The translations under genes were made by a program, and so were the position numbers. A DNA stretch of 64,000 nt from Pleomorphomonas diazotrophica. Lineage in GTDB: Bacteria > Pseudomonadota > Alphaproteobacteria > Rhizobiales > Pleomorphomonadaceae. Positions 18,567 to 29,000 of this stretch are shown one piece after another. The stretch's first letter is position 1, and every line of letters begins with the position of its first letter. The notes under the pieces were generated by a model that saw nothing but the letters and a program-made list of their open reading frames with translations, was not told the origin of the DNA and made no database searches. The DNA is taken from NCBI RefSeq assembly GCF_002844595.1, contig NZ_PJNW01000014.1:124001-188000 (forward strand). Direction: 5' to 3'.

Positions 18567-18713
18567 GAATCACCTGTGCCCGGAGATTTCGTGGTCGCCC
18601 TCGGCGGAAGGGCAATACCGGATCTGTATTTTCCCTGAGGATGCCAGACGAGTTTGCGAGCCTTTAACGGTATCGCGCTAGTCTGCGCAAGATAGAACCG
18701 ACGGATCGTTGCC

Positions 18714-20849
18714 TTGTTTTTCGCCAATCGCCGCTGGATGGAATTTGTCTTCGGGGTGGTCGTTCCGACCATGCTGACAGCGATCGCCGCTGCGGCGGTG
18801 GTCAACCTGGCCATGGCGCGCATGGCGACCGAGGTAAACGATATCGACCGGCAAGGCATCGGGCGGGTGGTCGAGGTGCTGAAGGACGAGGCACTTGCCC
18901 GGATGAGCCTCGCCGTCAGCGAGTTTGCTGCCTGGAACGGCACGGCGCTCGACGAGGTCAACGCCGCCCAGGTCGGTGACGAGCTGCACCTCCCCGCTGG
19001 CAGCAACCATGTTTTCGATACGCTGTTGATCGTCGATGCGGAGGGGGCGCCGATCCGCGCCTACCACAAGGGGCGGGCGGCCGGGATCGATGCCATAGGC
19101 ATCAGCCGGACGGATGTTGCCGTCCTTGTCGCGGAGGCACGGCAGCACCCGCACCTGCCGGCGTCCGGCTTCGTCCAGTCGCGCCTTGGGCCGCTGATGG
19201 CCGGGTTGCGCGAGACCGAGCCGCGCACCGGCGATGTGTCGGCCGGCGCTCCGCACTTTCTTCTGGTCGGACGGCCGATGACCGGAACGGAGTTCATGGC
19301 CATTGCCAAGGCGCTCGGCGTGAAGCACCTGACCTTTGGCCCGGCGCCGGTCGAGGCCGATGCCGTGCCGCTGGTCTCCGCGGCGGGCGCCCTTCTCGGC
19401 TTCATCGGCTGGGATCCACGGGTATCCGGCACCGAGGCGATGGAACGGGCGCGCTTGCCGGTGCTCGCCGTCCTTCTGCTGCTGTTCGTGGTGATGGGCG
19501 TCCTCGTCGTCACCATCTGGAAGATGATGAGCGGCCTGCGCCACGATGAAACGGCAGCTCGCCACGCGGCCAGCCACGATCCGTTGTCGGGCCTGCCGAA
19601 CCGTGCCTCCTTCAACCAACGTCTTGCTGCCGCTTATGCCAGCCCAGGTCAGCCGATCGCCGTGTTGTTCGCCGACCTCGATGGCTTCAAGGAGGTGAAC
19701 GACACCTATGGCCACGACGTCGGCGACCGGCTGATCCGGGCCGCGGCGGCCGGATTCCGCACGCTGGTCGGCGGCGAAGCCGTACTGGCTCGTCTCGGCG
19801 GGGACGAGTTCGCCGTGGTGATCGAGGGAGCACAGGCGGTCGCGCGTGCCCGGGCTCTTGGGGAGAGTTTCGTCGATTTCCTCGACGAGGCTTTCGACTT
19901 CGACGGCAGGCCGGTGAAGGTCGGCTGCTCGGTGGGCGTTGCTGGCGATATCGAGGGCAAACTGACCCCGGGCGAGTTGGTGCGCCGGGCCGATGTCGCC
20001 ATGTATGTCGCCAAGGCCGGCGGCAAGAACCGCGTCGACCTCTATGACGCTGGCATGGATGCCGACCGGCAGGCGCGGGCGACATTGGCCGCCGAACTGC
20101 GCGAGGCGGTGGCCAACGACGTCCTTCAGGTCCATTACCAACCGGTCGTGTCGGCCAGGACGGGTGGCATCTTGGCCGTCGAAGCGTTGGTCCGCTGGAT
20201 TCGTCCGGCCGGCCCGGTCAGCCCGGCGGTTTTCCTGGCTGTTGCCGAAGAAGCGGGTATGAGCGACCTGATCGGCACCTATGTGTTGCGCCGCGTCGCG
20301 CGAGATGCCAAGGGGTTCGGTGATCTCAAGATGGTCGTCAACGTCTTTGCCGCGCAGTTCCGCAATCCCGGCTTTCCAGATATGCTCGGGACCATCCTCA
20401 AGGCGGCGGGCATGGCGCCGGAACGGCTGGAAATCGACATCACCGAGAGCTTCCTGGCATCCGAGCCTGAGCGGGCACGCTGTAGCGTCGAGGCGCTGCA
20501 TGCGCTCGGCGTGTCGGTGGCGCTCGACGATTTCGGTACGGGCTTCTCGTCGGTGGCCTACCTGCGCCGGTTCGCCTTCGACAAGGTGAAGATCGATCGC
20601 TCGGTGGTGATCGACGTCATTCGCGATCCGGCGTCACAAAGCCTCGTGCAGGCTGCGGTGGCGCTCGCTGAAACGCTCGGTGCCGAGGTGACGGCCGAAG
20701 GCATCGAGATGGCCGAGGAGGCCGAGGCGCTGAAACGGGCCGGTTGCCACGAGTTGCAGGGCTATTACTTCGGCGCGCCGACCGTACGCTCGGAAATCCT
20801 GCGCCGGATCTCCCGCGAGCGGCAGGCGGCCGAACAGCTGCTGGCCTGA
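18714..20849 (+). CDS. CHASE4-like membrane sensor GGDEF-EAL cyclic-di-GMP protein
   Basis: Protein of 711 residues. A first membrane span (about 12-32) and a second (about 253-275, LPVLAVLLLLFVVMGVLVV) bracket a periplasmic sensor resembling CHASE4 (starting ...VLKDEALARMSLAVSEFAAWNG). GGDEF domain about 290-450 has an intact RLGGDEF near 362-366 but no RxxD inhibitory site just ahead. EAL domain about 465-705 keeps EAL near 490, EIDITES, LDDFGTGFSS, KID and ELQGYYFG, so both activities look possible. Start is TTG at 18714; ATG at 18738 is an alternative. It probably reads an external signal to set c-di-GMP. Confidence 0.88.
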   Translation: MFFANRRWMEFVFGVVVPTMLTAIAAAAVVNLAMARMATEVNDIDRQGIGRVVEVLKDEALARMSLAVSEFAAWNGTALDEVNAAQVGDELHLPAGSNHVFDTLLIVDAEGAPIRAYHKGRAAGIDAIGISRTDVAVLVAEARQHPHLPASGFVQSRLGPLMAGLRETEPRTGDVSAGAPHFLLVGRPMTGTEFMAIAKALGVKHLTFGPAPVEADAVPLVSAAGALLGFIGWDPRVSGTEAMERARLPVLAVLLLLFVVMGVLVVTIWKMMSGLRHDETAARHAASHDPLSGLPNRASFNQRLAAAYASPGQPIAVLFADLDGFKEVNDTYGHDVGDRLIRAAAAGFRTLVGGEAVLARLGGDEFAVVIEGAQAVARARALGESFVDFLDEAFDFDGRPVKVGCSVGVAGDIEGKLTPGELVRRADVAMYVAKAGGKNRVDLYDAGMDADRQARATLAAELREAVANDVLQVHYQPVVSARTGGILAVEALVRWIRPAGPVSPAVFLAVAEEAGMSDLIGTYVLRRVARDAKGFGDLKMVVNVFAAQFRNPGFPDMLGTILKAAGMAPERLEIDITESFLASEPERARCSVEALHALGVSVALDDFGTGFSSVAYLRRFAFDKVKIDRSVVIDVIRDPASQSLVQAAVALAETLGAEVTAEGIEMAEEAEALKRAGCHELQGYYFGAPTVRSEILRRISRERQAAEQLLA

Positions 20850-20862
20850 TGCCTCGCGAGCC

Positions 20863-21420
20863 TCACGGATCGAGTTCGACGTCCCAGTAGAGAAAGTCCA
20901 GCCAGCTTTCATGCAGATGGTTGGGCGGGAACAGCCGGCCGTTGTTGTGAAGGTCGTGGACGGTGGGCGCAAAGGGCTTGCCGGTCAGCGTCATGCCCAC
21001 TTCCGACACCGTTTTGTCGGCCTTCCTGAGATTGCAGGGCGAACAGGCGGCGACCACGTTCTCCCAGGTGGTCTGGCCGCCCTTGGACCGCGGGATCAGG
21101 TGGTCGAAGGTCAGATCCTCGTGGCTGCCGCAATACTGGCACTGGAAGCGGTCGCGCAGGAAGACGTTGAAGCGGGTGAAAGCCGGCTGGCGCGACGGCT
21201 TGACGAAGGTCTTCAGCGAAACGACCGAGGGCAGGTGAAACTCGAAGCTGGGGCTGCGCACCAGCACGTCATATTCTGAGACGATGTTCACCCGGTCGAG
21301 GAAGACCGCCTTGATCGCATCCTGCCAGGACCAAAGCGACAAGGGGAAATAGCTCAGGGGGCGGTAGTCCGCATTCAACACCAGCGCCGGGTGTGCGTCC
21401 GGCGAGACGGCGATCGTCAC
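20863..21420 (-). CDS. HNH endonuclease
   Basis: Protein of 185 residues with an HNH nuclease module: zinc knuckle C94-x2-C97 (QCQYCG), catalytic D106-H107 in TFDHLIPRSKGG, and second knuckle C126-x2-C129 (CSPCN). The N-terminal part (ALVLNADYRPLSYFPLSLWSWQDAI) is typical of a widespread alphaproteobacterial HNH family encoded in core genomes. The start was set at GTG 21420 because AAGGAGAG sits six bases ahead of it and the resulting length matches the family; the open frame reaches 66 codons further upstream without motifs. Not linked to any mobile element here; the role is unknown. Confidence 0.85.
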   Translation of the reverse strand: MTIAVSPDAHPALVLNADYRPLSYFPLSLWSWQDAIKAVFLDRVNIVSEYDVLVRSPSFEFHLPSVVSLKTFVKPSRQPAFTRFNVFLRDRFQCQYCGSHEDLTFDHLIPRSKGGQTTWENVVAACSPCNLRKADKTVSEVGMTLTGKPFAPTVHDLHNNGRLFPPNHLHESWLDFLYWDVELDP

Positions 21421-21595
21421 CTCACGCTCTCCTTCACCGAGGCGGGCATCCGATCCCACCCCACGCAAGGGATACTCTACGCTGATGATGTCGCTGATGT
21501 GAAGCCGGAAGCGGAGGTTTTCCGCCCGTTTCACGAATGGTGTGGCGATCGAGGGCTGCGAAGCCGGCGGCCGTCCAAATCTTTGCCTCGGCTCA

Positions 21596-22453
21596 TCAAT
21601 TGCCGGCCTTGGCGGCACGGTGCAGCAAGGCGACGAACCAGGATGCCGGCAGGAGGTGCTTGACGACCGCCGCCCCCTTGGTGAGCCAGGTCACGCGGTA
21701 GTAGGGGCGCGGCCGGTCTGATTCGCAGGCATGGACAAGGCAGTCCACCACGGCCTCGGGCGGCTTGCGGAAGAATGAGGCTTCCGGCGGCCGGCGCATG
21801 TCGGCGAGGCGCTGGCGGTAGCCTTCTGCGTTGGCGGAGCCCTCGACATCGACATTGTCGTGGAACTTCCTCATCGCCGTCGACGAGAAGTTGGTGGCAA
21901 TCGGCCCTGGTTGGATGGTGGCCACGTGGATGCCGGCATCGATCAGTTCCAACCGCCAGCTGTCGGCAAGGCCTTCGATGGCGTGCTTGGAAGCGTTGTA
22001 GGCGCCCCGGTAGGGCATCGACAGGAAGCCGAGAACGGACGAGCACATGACGATGCGCCCGGCGCCCGCCCGGCGCATGGCTGGGATCAGTCGGCGCGTG
22101 AGGTCGTGCCAGCCGAGCACGTTGACCTCGAACACGTGGCGCAGCACCTCGGTGGAGAGGTCCTCCAGCGCACCGGGTTGACCGTAGGCGCCGTTGTTGT
22201 AGAGGGCGCCGAGCCGTCCGCCAGTCGCCTCGAGCACAGCGTCGGCGGTGGCGGCGATCGAGGCGGGGTCGGCATAGTCCATGAAAAGCGGGGTCACGCC
22301 GGCGATGGTCGCGAGCCTCTGCCGATCCTCCTCGCGGCGGACCGTCGCGAACACCCGCCAGCCGCGCCCGGCCATGATGGTGGCGGCGGCAAGGCCGATG
22401 CCCGAGGAGGCACCGGTGATCAGGATGCTGCGGTCGACGGCGGGAAAGCGCAT
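21596..22453 (-). CDS. Short-chain dehydrogenase/reductase (SDR)
   Basis: Classical SDR of 285 residues: cofactor motif TGASSGIG (about 14-21), NNGAYG, and the catalytic YNASK (Y and K) after [14 protein letters not shown]. Substrate probably a hydrophobic alcohol or ketone; the C-terminus includes [20 protein letters not shown], similar to enzymes acting on lipids or steroids (weak). Start at ATG 22453 ([14 protein letters not shown]) follows GAGGCCCACC; a GTG 15 bases upstream is less likely. Divergent from zur with a 104-bp spacer. Confidence 0.87.
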   Translation of the reverse strand: MRFPAVDRSILITGASSGIGLAAATIMAGRGWRVFATVRREEDRQRLATIAGVTPLFMDYADPASIAATADAVLEATGGRLGALYNNGAYGQPGALEDLSTEVLRHVFEVNVLGWHDLTRRLIPAMRRAGAGRIVMCSSVLGFLSMPYRGAYNASKHAIEGLADSWRLELIDAGIHVATIQPGPIATNFSSTAMRKFHDNVDVEGSANAEGYRQRLADMRRPPEASFFRKPPEAVVDCLVHACESDRPRPYYRVTWLTKGAAVVKHLLPASWFVALLHRAAKAGN

Positions 22454-22557
22454 GGTGGGCCTCGGCACGGAAGGATGGGGTGCGTCCAGCGCGACAATCA
22501 GTCTTTCTCCGGACGGCAGGGCCGACTATATACTGGGGCGGGCGCTTGGAGAGAACC

Positions 22558-23079
22558 TTGCTCGACGATTCCGACCACGATCATCAGGTTTGCCGCAGCC
22601 GTGCCGTGGCGCGCGCCGAGGAGCGCTGCCGCGACGAGGGCCTGCGGCTCACCGAACAGCGTCGTCAGGTGCTTGAGGCGATGCTGGAGAGCCATGCGCC
22701 GGTGTCGGCCTACGAGATCATGGACCGGATCGCCGAAAAGGCGCGCCGTCCCAGCCCCATCTCGGTTTACCGCGCCCTGGATTTCCTGGTTGCCCACCGT
22801 TTTGCCCACCGCATCGAGAGCCGCAACGCCTTCCTTGCCTGCATCGACGAACACGGCCATGCAGCGTCCGGCCCGGAGGCGCCCCTGGTGTTCCTGCTCT
22901 GCGAGGGTTGCGGCTCGGCGACCGAGGCCGAGCCGGCCGAACTCGGCGGACTGTTGGCCGGCATCGCGGCGGCCGAAGGTTTTGCGCCGTCGGCCTCGGT
23001 GCTGGAAGTGCGCGGCCTCTGCGCCGCCTGTCGATCGGCCGGCCAGCATCATCACGTCCACTCGCACAGTCACAGTTGA
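22558..23079 (+). CDS. zur: Fur-family zinc uptake regulator
   Basis: Transcriptional repressor of 173 residues. Winged-helix part with [13 protein letters not shown] and [24 protein letters not shown], then a dimer/metal domain with CEGCGS and CAAC pairs for the structural zinc and a histidine-rich tail. Absence of the Fur-specific HHDH pattern and the HGHA motif favour Zur. Start is proposed as TTG 22558 since GGAGAG lies four bases ahead; GTG 22480 gives a longer form. A TATACT -10-like hexamer is at 22529-22534. It is 7 bp upstream of ispG and may be co-transcribed with it, a common rhizobial order. Confidence 0.85.
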   Translation: MLDDSDHDHQVCRSRAVARAEERCRDEGLRLTEQRRQVLEAMLESHAPVSAYEIMDRIAEKARRPSPISVYRALDFLVAHRFAHRIESRNAFLACIDEHGHAASGPEAPLVFLLCEGCGSATEAEPAELGGLLAGIAAAEGFAPSASVLEVRGLCAACRSAGQHHHVHSHSHS

Positions 23080-23086
23080 GGATTGC

Positions 23087-24343
23087 ATGCTCAGTTCCTT
23101 CGGTCCGGCGCCGCGCCGCCGCTCGGTTCCCGTCGCCGTCGGCAAGGTGACGATCGGCGGCAGCGCGCCGGTGGTCGTCCAGTCGATGACAAACACCGAC
23201 ACCGCCGATGTCGACGCCACCGTGGCGCAGGTGATGGCGCTCGCCCGGGCCGGCTCGGAACTCGTTCGCATCACCGTCGACCGTGACGAGAGCGCCGCCG
23301 CCGTGCCACGCATTCGCGAGCGGCTCGACCGGGTCGGCGTCGACGTGCCGCTGATCGGCGACTTCCACTTCATCGGTCATCGGTTGCTCGCCGAGTTCCC
23401 GGGCTGCGCCGAGGCGCTCGCCAAATACCGCATCAATCCCGGCAACGTCGGCGTCCGCGCCAAGCGCGACCGCCATTTCAGCGATATCGTCGAGATCGCC
23501 GCCCGGCACGGCAAGGCGGTGCGGATCGGCGTCAACTGGGGCTCGCTCGACCAGGAACTGGCAACGCGGCTGATGGACGAGAACAAGGCCAAGGGCTCGC
23601 CGATGACGGCGCAGGAGGTGATGCGCGAGGCCATGGTGCAGTCGGCGCTGCTGTCGGCCGCCCGCGCCGAGGAGATCGGCCTGCCGCGCGATCGCATCGT
23701 GCTGTCGGCCAAGGTCAGCCAGGTACAGGACCTCATCGCCGTCTATGGCGAGCTGGCGTCGCGCGGCGATTATGCGCTGCATCTCGGTCTCACCGAGGCC
23801 GGCATGGGCAGCAAGGGCATCGTCGCCTCATCGGCTTCGATGGGCTATCTCCTGCAGAATGGCATCGGCGACACCATCCGCGTGTCGTTGACGCCGGAGC
23901 CGGGTGGCGACCGTACCCGCGAGGTGATGGTGGCGCAGGAGCTGTTGCAGGTCATGGGCTTCCGCAGCTTCGTGCCGATCGTTGCCGCCTGCCCCGGCTG
24001 CGGCCGCACCACCTCGACGGTGTTCCAGGAGCTGGCCAAGACCATCCAGGACCAGATCCGCGATGCCATGCCGGAGTGGCGGCAGCGCTATCCGGGCGTC
24101 GAGGCGCTGCAGGTGGCGGTGATGGGCTGCATCGTCAATGGCCCCGGCGAGTCCAAGCACGCGGACATCGGCATCTCCCTGCCGGGCACTGGCGAGAACC
24201 CGGCAGCGCCGGTGTTCATCGACGGGCAGAAGGCGGCCACACTGCGCGGCCCGACCATCGCTCGCGACTTCCAGGCGCTGGTGCTGGACTATATCGAGCA
24301 ACGGTTCGGCGACGGCGCCAACCGCAAGCCGGCGGCGGAGTAA
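23087..24343 (+). CDS. ispG: 4-hydroxy-3-methylbut-2-enyl-diphosphate synthase (GcpE)
   Basis: 4Fe-4S enzyme of the MEP isoprenoid pathway, 418 residues, converting MEcPP to HMBPP. The TIM-barrel start [20 protein letters not shown] is diagnostic; the three cluster cysteines are C302 and C305 in ACPGCGRTT and C348 in [10 protein letters not shown]. Start is ATG 23087, seven bases after the zur stop; the in-frame region upstream is non-coding antisense to the SDR gene. With ispA just downstream (convergent) it forms an isoprenoid neighbourhood. Confidence 0.95.
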   Translation: MLSSFGPAPRRRSVPVAVGKVTIGGSAPVVVQSMTNTDTADVDATVAQVMALARAGSELVRITVDRDESAAAVPRIRERLDRVGVDVPLIGDFHFIGHRLLAEFPGCAEALAKYRINPGNVGVRAKRDRHFSDIVEIAARHGKAVRIGVNWGSLDQELATRLMDENKAKGSPMTAQEVMREAMVQSALLSAARAEEIGLPRDRIVLSAKVSQVQDLIAVYGELASRGDYALHLGLTEAGMGSKGIVASSASMGYLLQNGIGDTIRVSLTPEPGGDRTREVMVAQELLQVMGFRSFVPIVAACPGCGRTTSTVFQELAKTIQDQIRDAMPEWRQRYPGVEALQVAVMGCIVNGPGESKHADIGISLPGTGENPAAPVFIDGQKAATLRGPTIARDFQALVLDYIEQRFGDGANRKPAAE

Positions 24344-24406
24344 TCGGGTCATTTTGGTTGGGCGCATCCGCTTATCCGAAAAGTCTGCAACTTTTCGGGC
24401 GGATGC

Positions 24407-25345
24407 TTAACGCCTCCGTTCGGCGACGAAACGGGCGGCGGCCGCAAGCGTCGCGGAGCGAGCGCCCCAGGGGGAAAGCAGCTCTGTCGCCTCGGCGACG
24501 AGCCTATCCAGTTCGGCGCGCACGGCGTCGATGCCGAGGCGCGCGACCAGCGTCCCCTTGCCGTGGGCGGCGTCCTTGGCGACGGCCTTGCCCATTTCGC
24601 TCTCAGTGGCCGTGACGTCGAGCAGGTCGTCGGCAAGCTGGAAGGCAAGGCCAAGGACATCGCCGAACCGGCCGAAGCGATGCAGCACGTCGTCACTGCC
24701 GCCGCCGAGCCGGGCGCCCATCACCGTGGCGGCGCGGATCAGCGCGCCGGTCTTCATCGCCTGCAGCTTGCGAATCTCGGCTTCGTCGGGGCGCGCGCCA
24801 TCGCCGAAACGGCCTTCCGCCGCAAGGTCGAGCATCTGGCCGCCGACCATGCCGCCGAGGCCGCCGGCGCGGGCGAGGTCGAGCACCAGCGCCGCCCGTA
24901 CCGCCGGGTCGGCGTGGCAGGCGGGATCGGCGAGAAGGTCGAAGGCTAGCGTCAGGAGGCCGTCACCCACCAGGATTGCCGTCGCCTCGTCAAAGGCGAC
25001 ATGGACGGTGGGACGGCCGCGGCGAAGCGCGTCGTCGTCCATAGCCGGCAGGTCGTCGTGGACCAGCGAGTAACAGTGCAAGCACTCGATGGCCGCCGAT
25101 GCCGGCATTAGCGCATCAACCGTCAGGCCGGGGTTGAGAAGCCGGGCGACTTCGGTGAGCAGAAAGGGCCTCAACCGCTTGCCGCCGGCAAGCACGGCGT
25201 GCCGCATGGCGGCGAGCAGGCGGGCGGGCCGGGCGATTTCGCCGGGGCGTGGAGTCGCGTTAAGACGCGCCGCGAGCCCCGCCTCGAGCGCGGCGGCGAA
25301 ATCGGACAGGGCGGTTTCAAGACGGACGTGCGGGGCGGCGGTCAT
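24407..25345 (-). CDS. ispA: Polyprenyl (farnesyl/geranylgeranyl) diphosphate synthase
   Basis: Trans-prenyltransferase of 312 residues. First aspartate-rich motif is DDLPAMDDD and the second DDLLD (QLADDLLDVTATES), with GGKRLRPFL at the N-terminus. The FARM region before the first motif (CLHCYSLVH) fits the short-chain FPP synthase class with an insertion of two residues (DDLPAMDD), as in bacterial IspA. Start MTAAPHVRLE at 25345 follows CGGAGTC; 20 more upstream codons are open but rich in Arg/Gly/Pro. Chain length is inferred only. Confidence 0.9.
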   Translation of the reverse strand: MTAAPHVRLETALSDFAAALEAGLAARLNATPRPGEIARPARLLAAMRHAVLAGGKRLRPFLLTEVARLLNPGLTVDALMPASAAIECLHCYSLVHDDLPAMDDDALRRGRPTVHVAFDEATAILVGDGLLTLAFDLLADPACHADPAVRAALVLDLARAGGLGGMVGGQMLDLAAEGRFGDGARPDEAEIRKLQAMKTGALIRAATVMGARLGGGSDDVLHRFGRFGDVLGLAFQLADDLLDVTATESEMGKAVAKDAAHGKGTLVARLGIDAVRAELDRLVAEATELLSPWGARSATLAAAARFVAERRR

Positions 25346-25420
25346 CGAGACTCCGAACGGACGAGGGCCGCCGCTGTGGTAGCGCCGGCCCCGCTGCCCG
25401 GTCAAGGCGCCGAAAGTGCG

Positions 25421-25924
25421 TCACACCGGCAGCATGGTGGTGTTCTTGACCTCTTCCATCACCGGATAGGTGTGGGTCTCACGCACACCGGGCAGCGTCA
25501 TCAGCACCTCGGACAGGAACTCGCGATAGGCCTCCATGTCGCGAACGCGCGCCTTGACGAGATAGTCGAAGCCGCCGGCGATCAGGTGGCACTCCAGCAC
25601 CTCGGGCGCCTTCTTCACCGCCGCCGCAAAGGTGGTGAACACCTCCGGGTTCATGCGGTCGAGCTTGATCTCGACGAAGACCAGCAGGCCGCGCTGGAGA
25701 TGCAGCGGATCGAGGCGCGCCGTATAACCGAGAATGAAGCCATCGCGCGACAGTCGTTTGACGCGTTCGGCGGTCGCTGTCGCAGACATGCCGATCTTCT
25801 CGGCAAGTTCCAGATTGGTGATCCGCCCGTCTTCCTGAAGTGCGGCGAGAATCCGGCGGTCGATGCGATCGAGGCCGGGAATATCCCTGCCGTGATAGGA
25901 ACGGTCACCCCCTGCTGCTGCCAT
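25421..25924 (-). CDS. putR: Lrp/AsnC-family regulator, proline-responsive (PutR)
   Basis: Regulator of 167 residues: N-terminal helix-turn-helix (LDRIDRRILAALQEDGRITNLELAEKI and ATAERVKRL) and C-terminal RAM ligand domain with GGFDYLVKARVRDM. It is divergent from putA, the standard place of PutR, which activates putA in response to proline. The start was set at ATG 25924 because GGAGG stands seven bases ahead; the ATG at 25948 has no ribosome binding site. Since PutA here lacks its own DNA-binding domain, a separate regulator is expected. Confidence 0.9.
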   Translation of the reverse strand: MAAAGGDRSYHGRDIPGLDRIDRRILAALQEDGRITNLELAEKIGMSATATAERVKRLSRDGFILGYTARLDPLHLQRGLLVFVEIKLDRMNPEVFTTFAAAVKKAPEVLECHLIAGGFDYLVKARVRDMEAYREFLSEVLMTLPGVRETHTYPVMEEVKNTTMLPV

Positions 25925-25948
25925 TCCAAGCCTCCAAGACAGGTCCAT

Positions 25949-26096
25949 CCGGAAGATTCACGGAAACAAACGGTTCATTCCGCGATTAGTCCCGATTCTA
26001 TACGTCAATAAGGAGAGTGTCACTGAAAGCCTACTGCTATCCTGAGGATTATAAACAGAAGCCGCCTCCGAAAGGCGGCAATCTTCCGGAGATCAG
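25949..26096. promoter_or_regulatory. putR-putA divergent control region with leader hairpin
   Basis: 148-bp AT-rich spacer. A perfect hairpin GCCGCCT-ccgaa-AGGCGGC lies at 26061-26079, just before the putA ribosome binding site (CCGGAG at 26086-26091), with no T-run, so it is a leader structure rather than a terminator. A TATACG-like hexamer near 25999 could be a -10 for putA. Lrp-type sites are too degenerate to place by eye. Confidence 0.5.
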
Positions 26097-29000
26097 ATGT
26101 CTGCAGTTCTTTCCGAGCCCCTCAGGGCTCCGCGCTTTTCGCCGCCCTATGCAGAGGATGAGACGGCGGTGGTCCGCCGCCTTCTGGCAGCGCGGCCCGA
26201 GGATGCCGAGGGGCGAGCGCGGGTCGATGCGCATGCCAGCCGTCTCATTGCCGCCATTCGCGACGGCAAGTCGGCGATCGGCGGCGTCGAGGACTTCCTG
26301 AAAGCCTATTCGCTGACGACGCGTGAGGGGCTTGCCATCATGGTGATGGCCGAGGCGCTGCTGCGCGTGCCCGATGGCGCCACTGCCGACAAGCTGATCG
26401 AGGACAAGCTGGCCTCCGCCGCCTTCGGCTTCCACGGCAAGGGGGAGGATCCCTGGCTGGTGGCCGCCTCCGGCTGGGCGCTGGGCGTGACGACGCGCGT
26501 GCTGCAACCGGGCGAGACGCCGGAGAATGTCGTCACCGGTCTCGTCAAGCGCCTGGGCATGCCGGCGGTGCGCGCCGCAACGCGTCAGGCCATGAAGATC
26601 ATGGGCCACCAGTTCGTGCTGGGCACCTCGATCGAGGCGGCGCTGTCGCGCGCCAGAAGCCTTGCCGGCAAGGGCTATCGCCATTCCTACGACATGCTGG
26701 GAGAGGGCGCCCGCACGGCGGTCGATGCCGAGCGTTACTTCGCCGATTACGCCAGGGCGATCGAAGCGATCGGCCGGTCGGCAGGTTCCGAGGCGCTGCC
26801 GGCCCGGCCGGGCATTTCTGTCAAGCTCTCCGCCCTGCATCCGCGCTACGAGGCGCTGAACGCCGAACGGGTGGTGACCGAACTGGTGCCAAAGCTGCTG
26901 GAGTTGTCGCGGGCGGCCAAGGCCTATGACCTCAACCTGACCGTCGATGCCGAGGAGGCGGACCGCCTCAAGCTGTCGCTCGACGTCATTGCCGCCGTGG
27001 CCGGCGATCCGTCGCTCGCCGGCTGGGATGGCTTCGGCCTTGCGGTGCAGGCCTATCAGAAGCGGGCGCCGGCGGTGATCGACTATCTGATCGAGCTCGC
27101 CGAAAGCCTCAACCGTCGCTTCATGGTCCGCCTCGTCAAGGGCGCCTATTGGGACACCGAGATGAAGCGCGGGCAGGAGCGCGGCCTTGCCGACTATCCG
27201 CTGTTCACTCGCAAGGCGTCGACCGATCTGTCCTATCTCGTCTGCGCAGACAAGCTGCTCAGAGCCCGGCCGCGCCTCTATCCGCAGTTCGCGACGCACA
27301 ACGCGTTGACCGTGGCCGAGGTGTCGGAGATCGCCGGCACCAACAGGCATTTCGAGTTCCAGCGGCTGCATGGCATGGGAGACACGCTCTATCGCGAGGT
27401 CACCGAGAAGGACGGCCAGCCCTGTCGCATCTACGCGCCGGTCGGCGGCCACAAGGATTTGCTCGCCTATCTCGTCCGCCGTCTTCTGGAAAATGGTGCC
27501 AACTCATCCTTCGTCGCCGCCGTCGGCGATGCCAAAGTGGAGATCTCGACCTTGCTGAAACGTCCCGCCGACGTTCTGGATGGCGGCGACCGCGCCCGTC
27601 ACGCCCGTATTCCGCTGCCTGCCGATCTCTTCGGCTCTCGCCGCAACTCGCGCGGGTTGGAGCTTGCCGACGAGCAGGTGCTTGAGCCACTGTTGACTGC
27701 CATTTCGATGGCGGGCAGCAACTTCGGCACCGCCGCCTCGATCATCGACGGCGTGGACGTGAAGGGCGCGTCGCGTATCCTCCTGTCGCCGATCGATGGC
27801 AAGACGGAAATCGGCCGGGTCATTGACGCCGATGCGGAGACGGCAAGCAAGGCTGTCGCCGCAATGGCGGCCGGCTTCCGTCCATGGTCCGAGACGCTGG
27901 CGGAGACCCGGGCGAGCGTGCTCGAGCGGGCGGCTGACATTCTCGAGGAGCGGCTGCCGGCCTTCCTGGCCGTGTTGGCGCTGGAAGCCGGCAAGACGCT
28001 GGCCGACGGTATCGCCGAAGTGCGCGAGGCCGTCGACTTCTGCCGCTATTACGCCGCCGAGGCGCGGCGGCTGTTCGGGGCGCCGGTCGCCATGCCCGGC
28101 CCGACCGGCGAGGAAAACCGTCTGACCTATCGGGGACGCGGCGTCTTCGCGGCCATCGCTCCTTGGAACTTCCCGCTGGCCATCTTCATGGGCCAGACGG
28201 CGGCAGCGCTGGCCGCCGGCAATACGGTGGTGGCAAAACCCGCCGAGCAGACGCCGCTTGTCGGCGCCATGGCGGTGCGGCTGCTGCACGAGGCCGGCGT
28301 GCCGGCCTCGGCGCTCGCCCTTCTGGTTGGCGACGGCACGGCCGGCGCGGCGCTCACCGCCGATCCGCGCATTGCCGGTGTCGCCTTTACCGGGTCGACC
28401 GACACCGCCTTCGCCATCAACCGGACGCTTGCCGCCAAGCGCGGGCCGATCGTGCCGCTGATCGCCGAGACCGGCGGCCTCAACGCCATGATCGTTGATG
28501 CCACGGCGCTCGGCGAGCAGGTGACCGACGACGTCATCACCTCGGCCTTCCGTTCGGCCGGCCAGCGCTGCTCGGCGCTCAGGCTGCTGTTCGTGCAGGA
28601 GGATGTCGCGGACCACATGATCGGCCTCATCAAGGGCGCGGCAGCCGAGCTCAAGGTCGGTGACCCGCGCCGCCCGGACACCGACCTGGGCCCGATCATC
28701 GATCGCGAGCAGACCGAGAAGCTCGCCATTCACGTGGCGGCCTGGCAGGGCAAGGGCGGCGTGCTGTTCTCGGGCGAGGCGCCCGGAGACACCTTGGCGG
28801 GCGGTACCTATTTCCCGCCGGTGATCATCGAACTGCCGGACGCCGAGGCGCTCGATCGCGAGGTGTTCGGCCCGGTGCTGCATGTCGTCCGCTACAAGGC
28901 GAAGGATCTCGACAGGATCATCGAGAGCATCGCGGCGAGCGGCTACGGCCTGACGCTCGGCATCCACTCGCGCATCGAGGCGACGGTGAAGCGCATCGTC

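Noticed and set aside
20863-21420. HNH nuclease as a sign of a homing element or mobile island
   Set aside because: Neighbours are housekeeping genes, there are no repeats or integrase, and this HNH family is part of the core genome in many alphaproteobacteria.
21860-23086. In-frame extension upstream of ispG
   Set aside because: It runs antisense through the SDR gene and out of frame through zur; IspG homology starts exactly at 23087.
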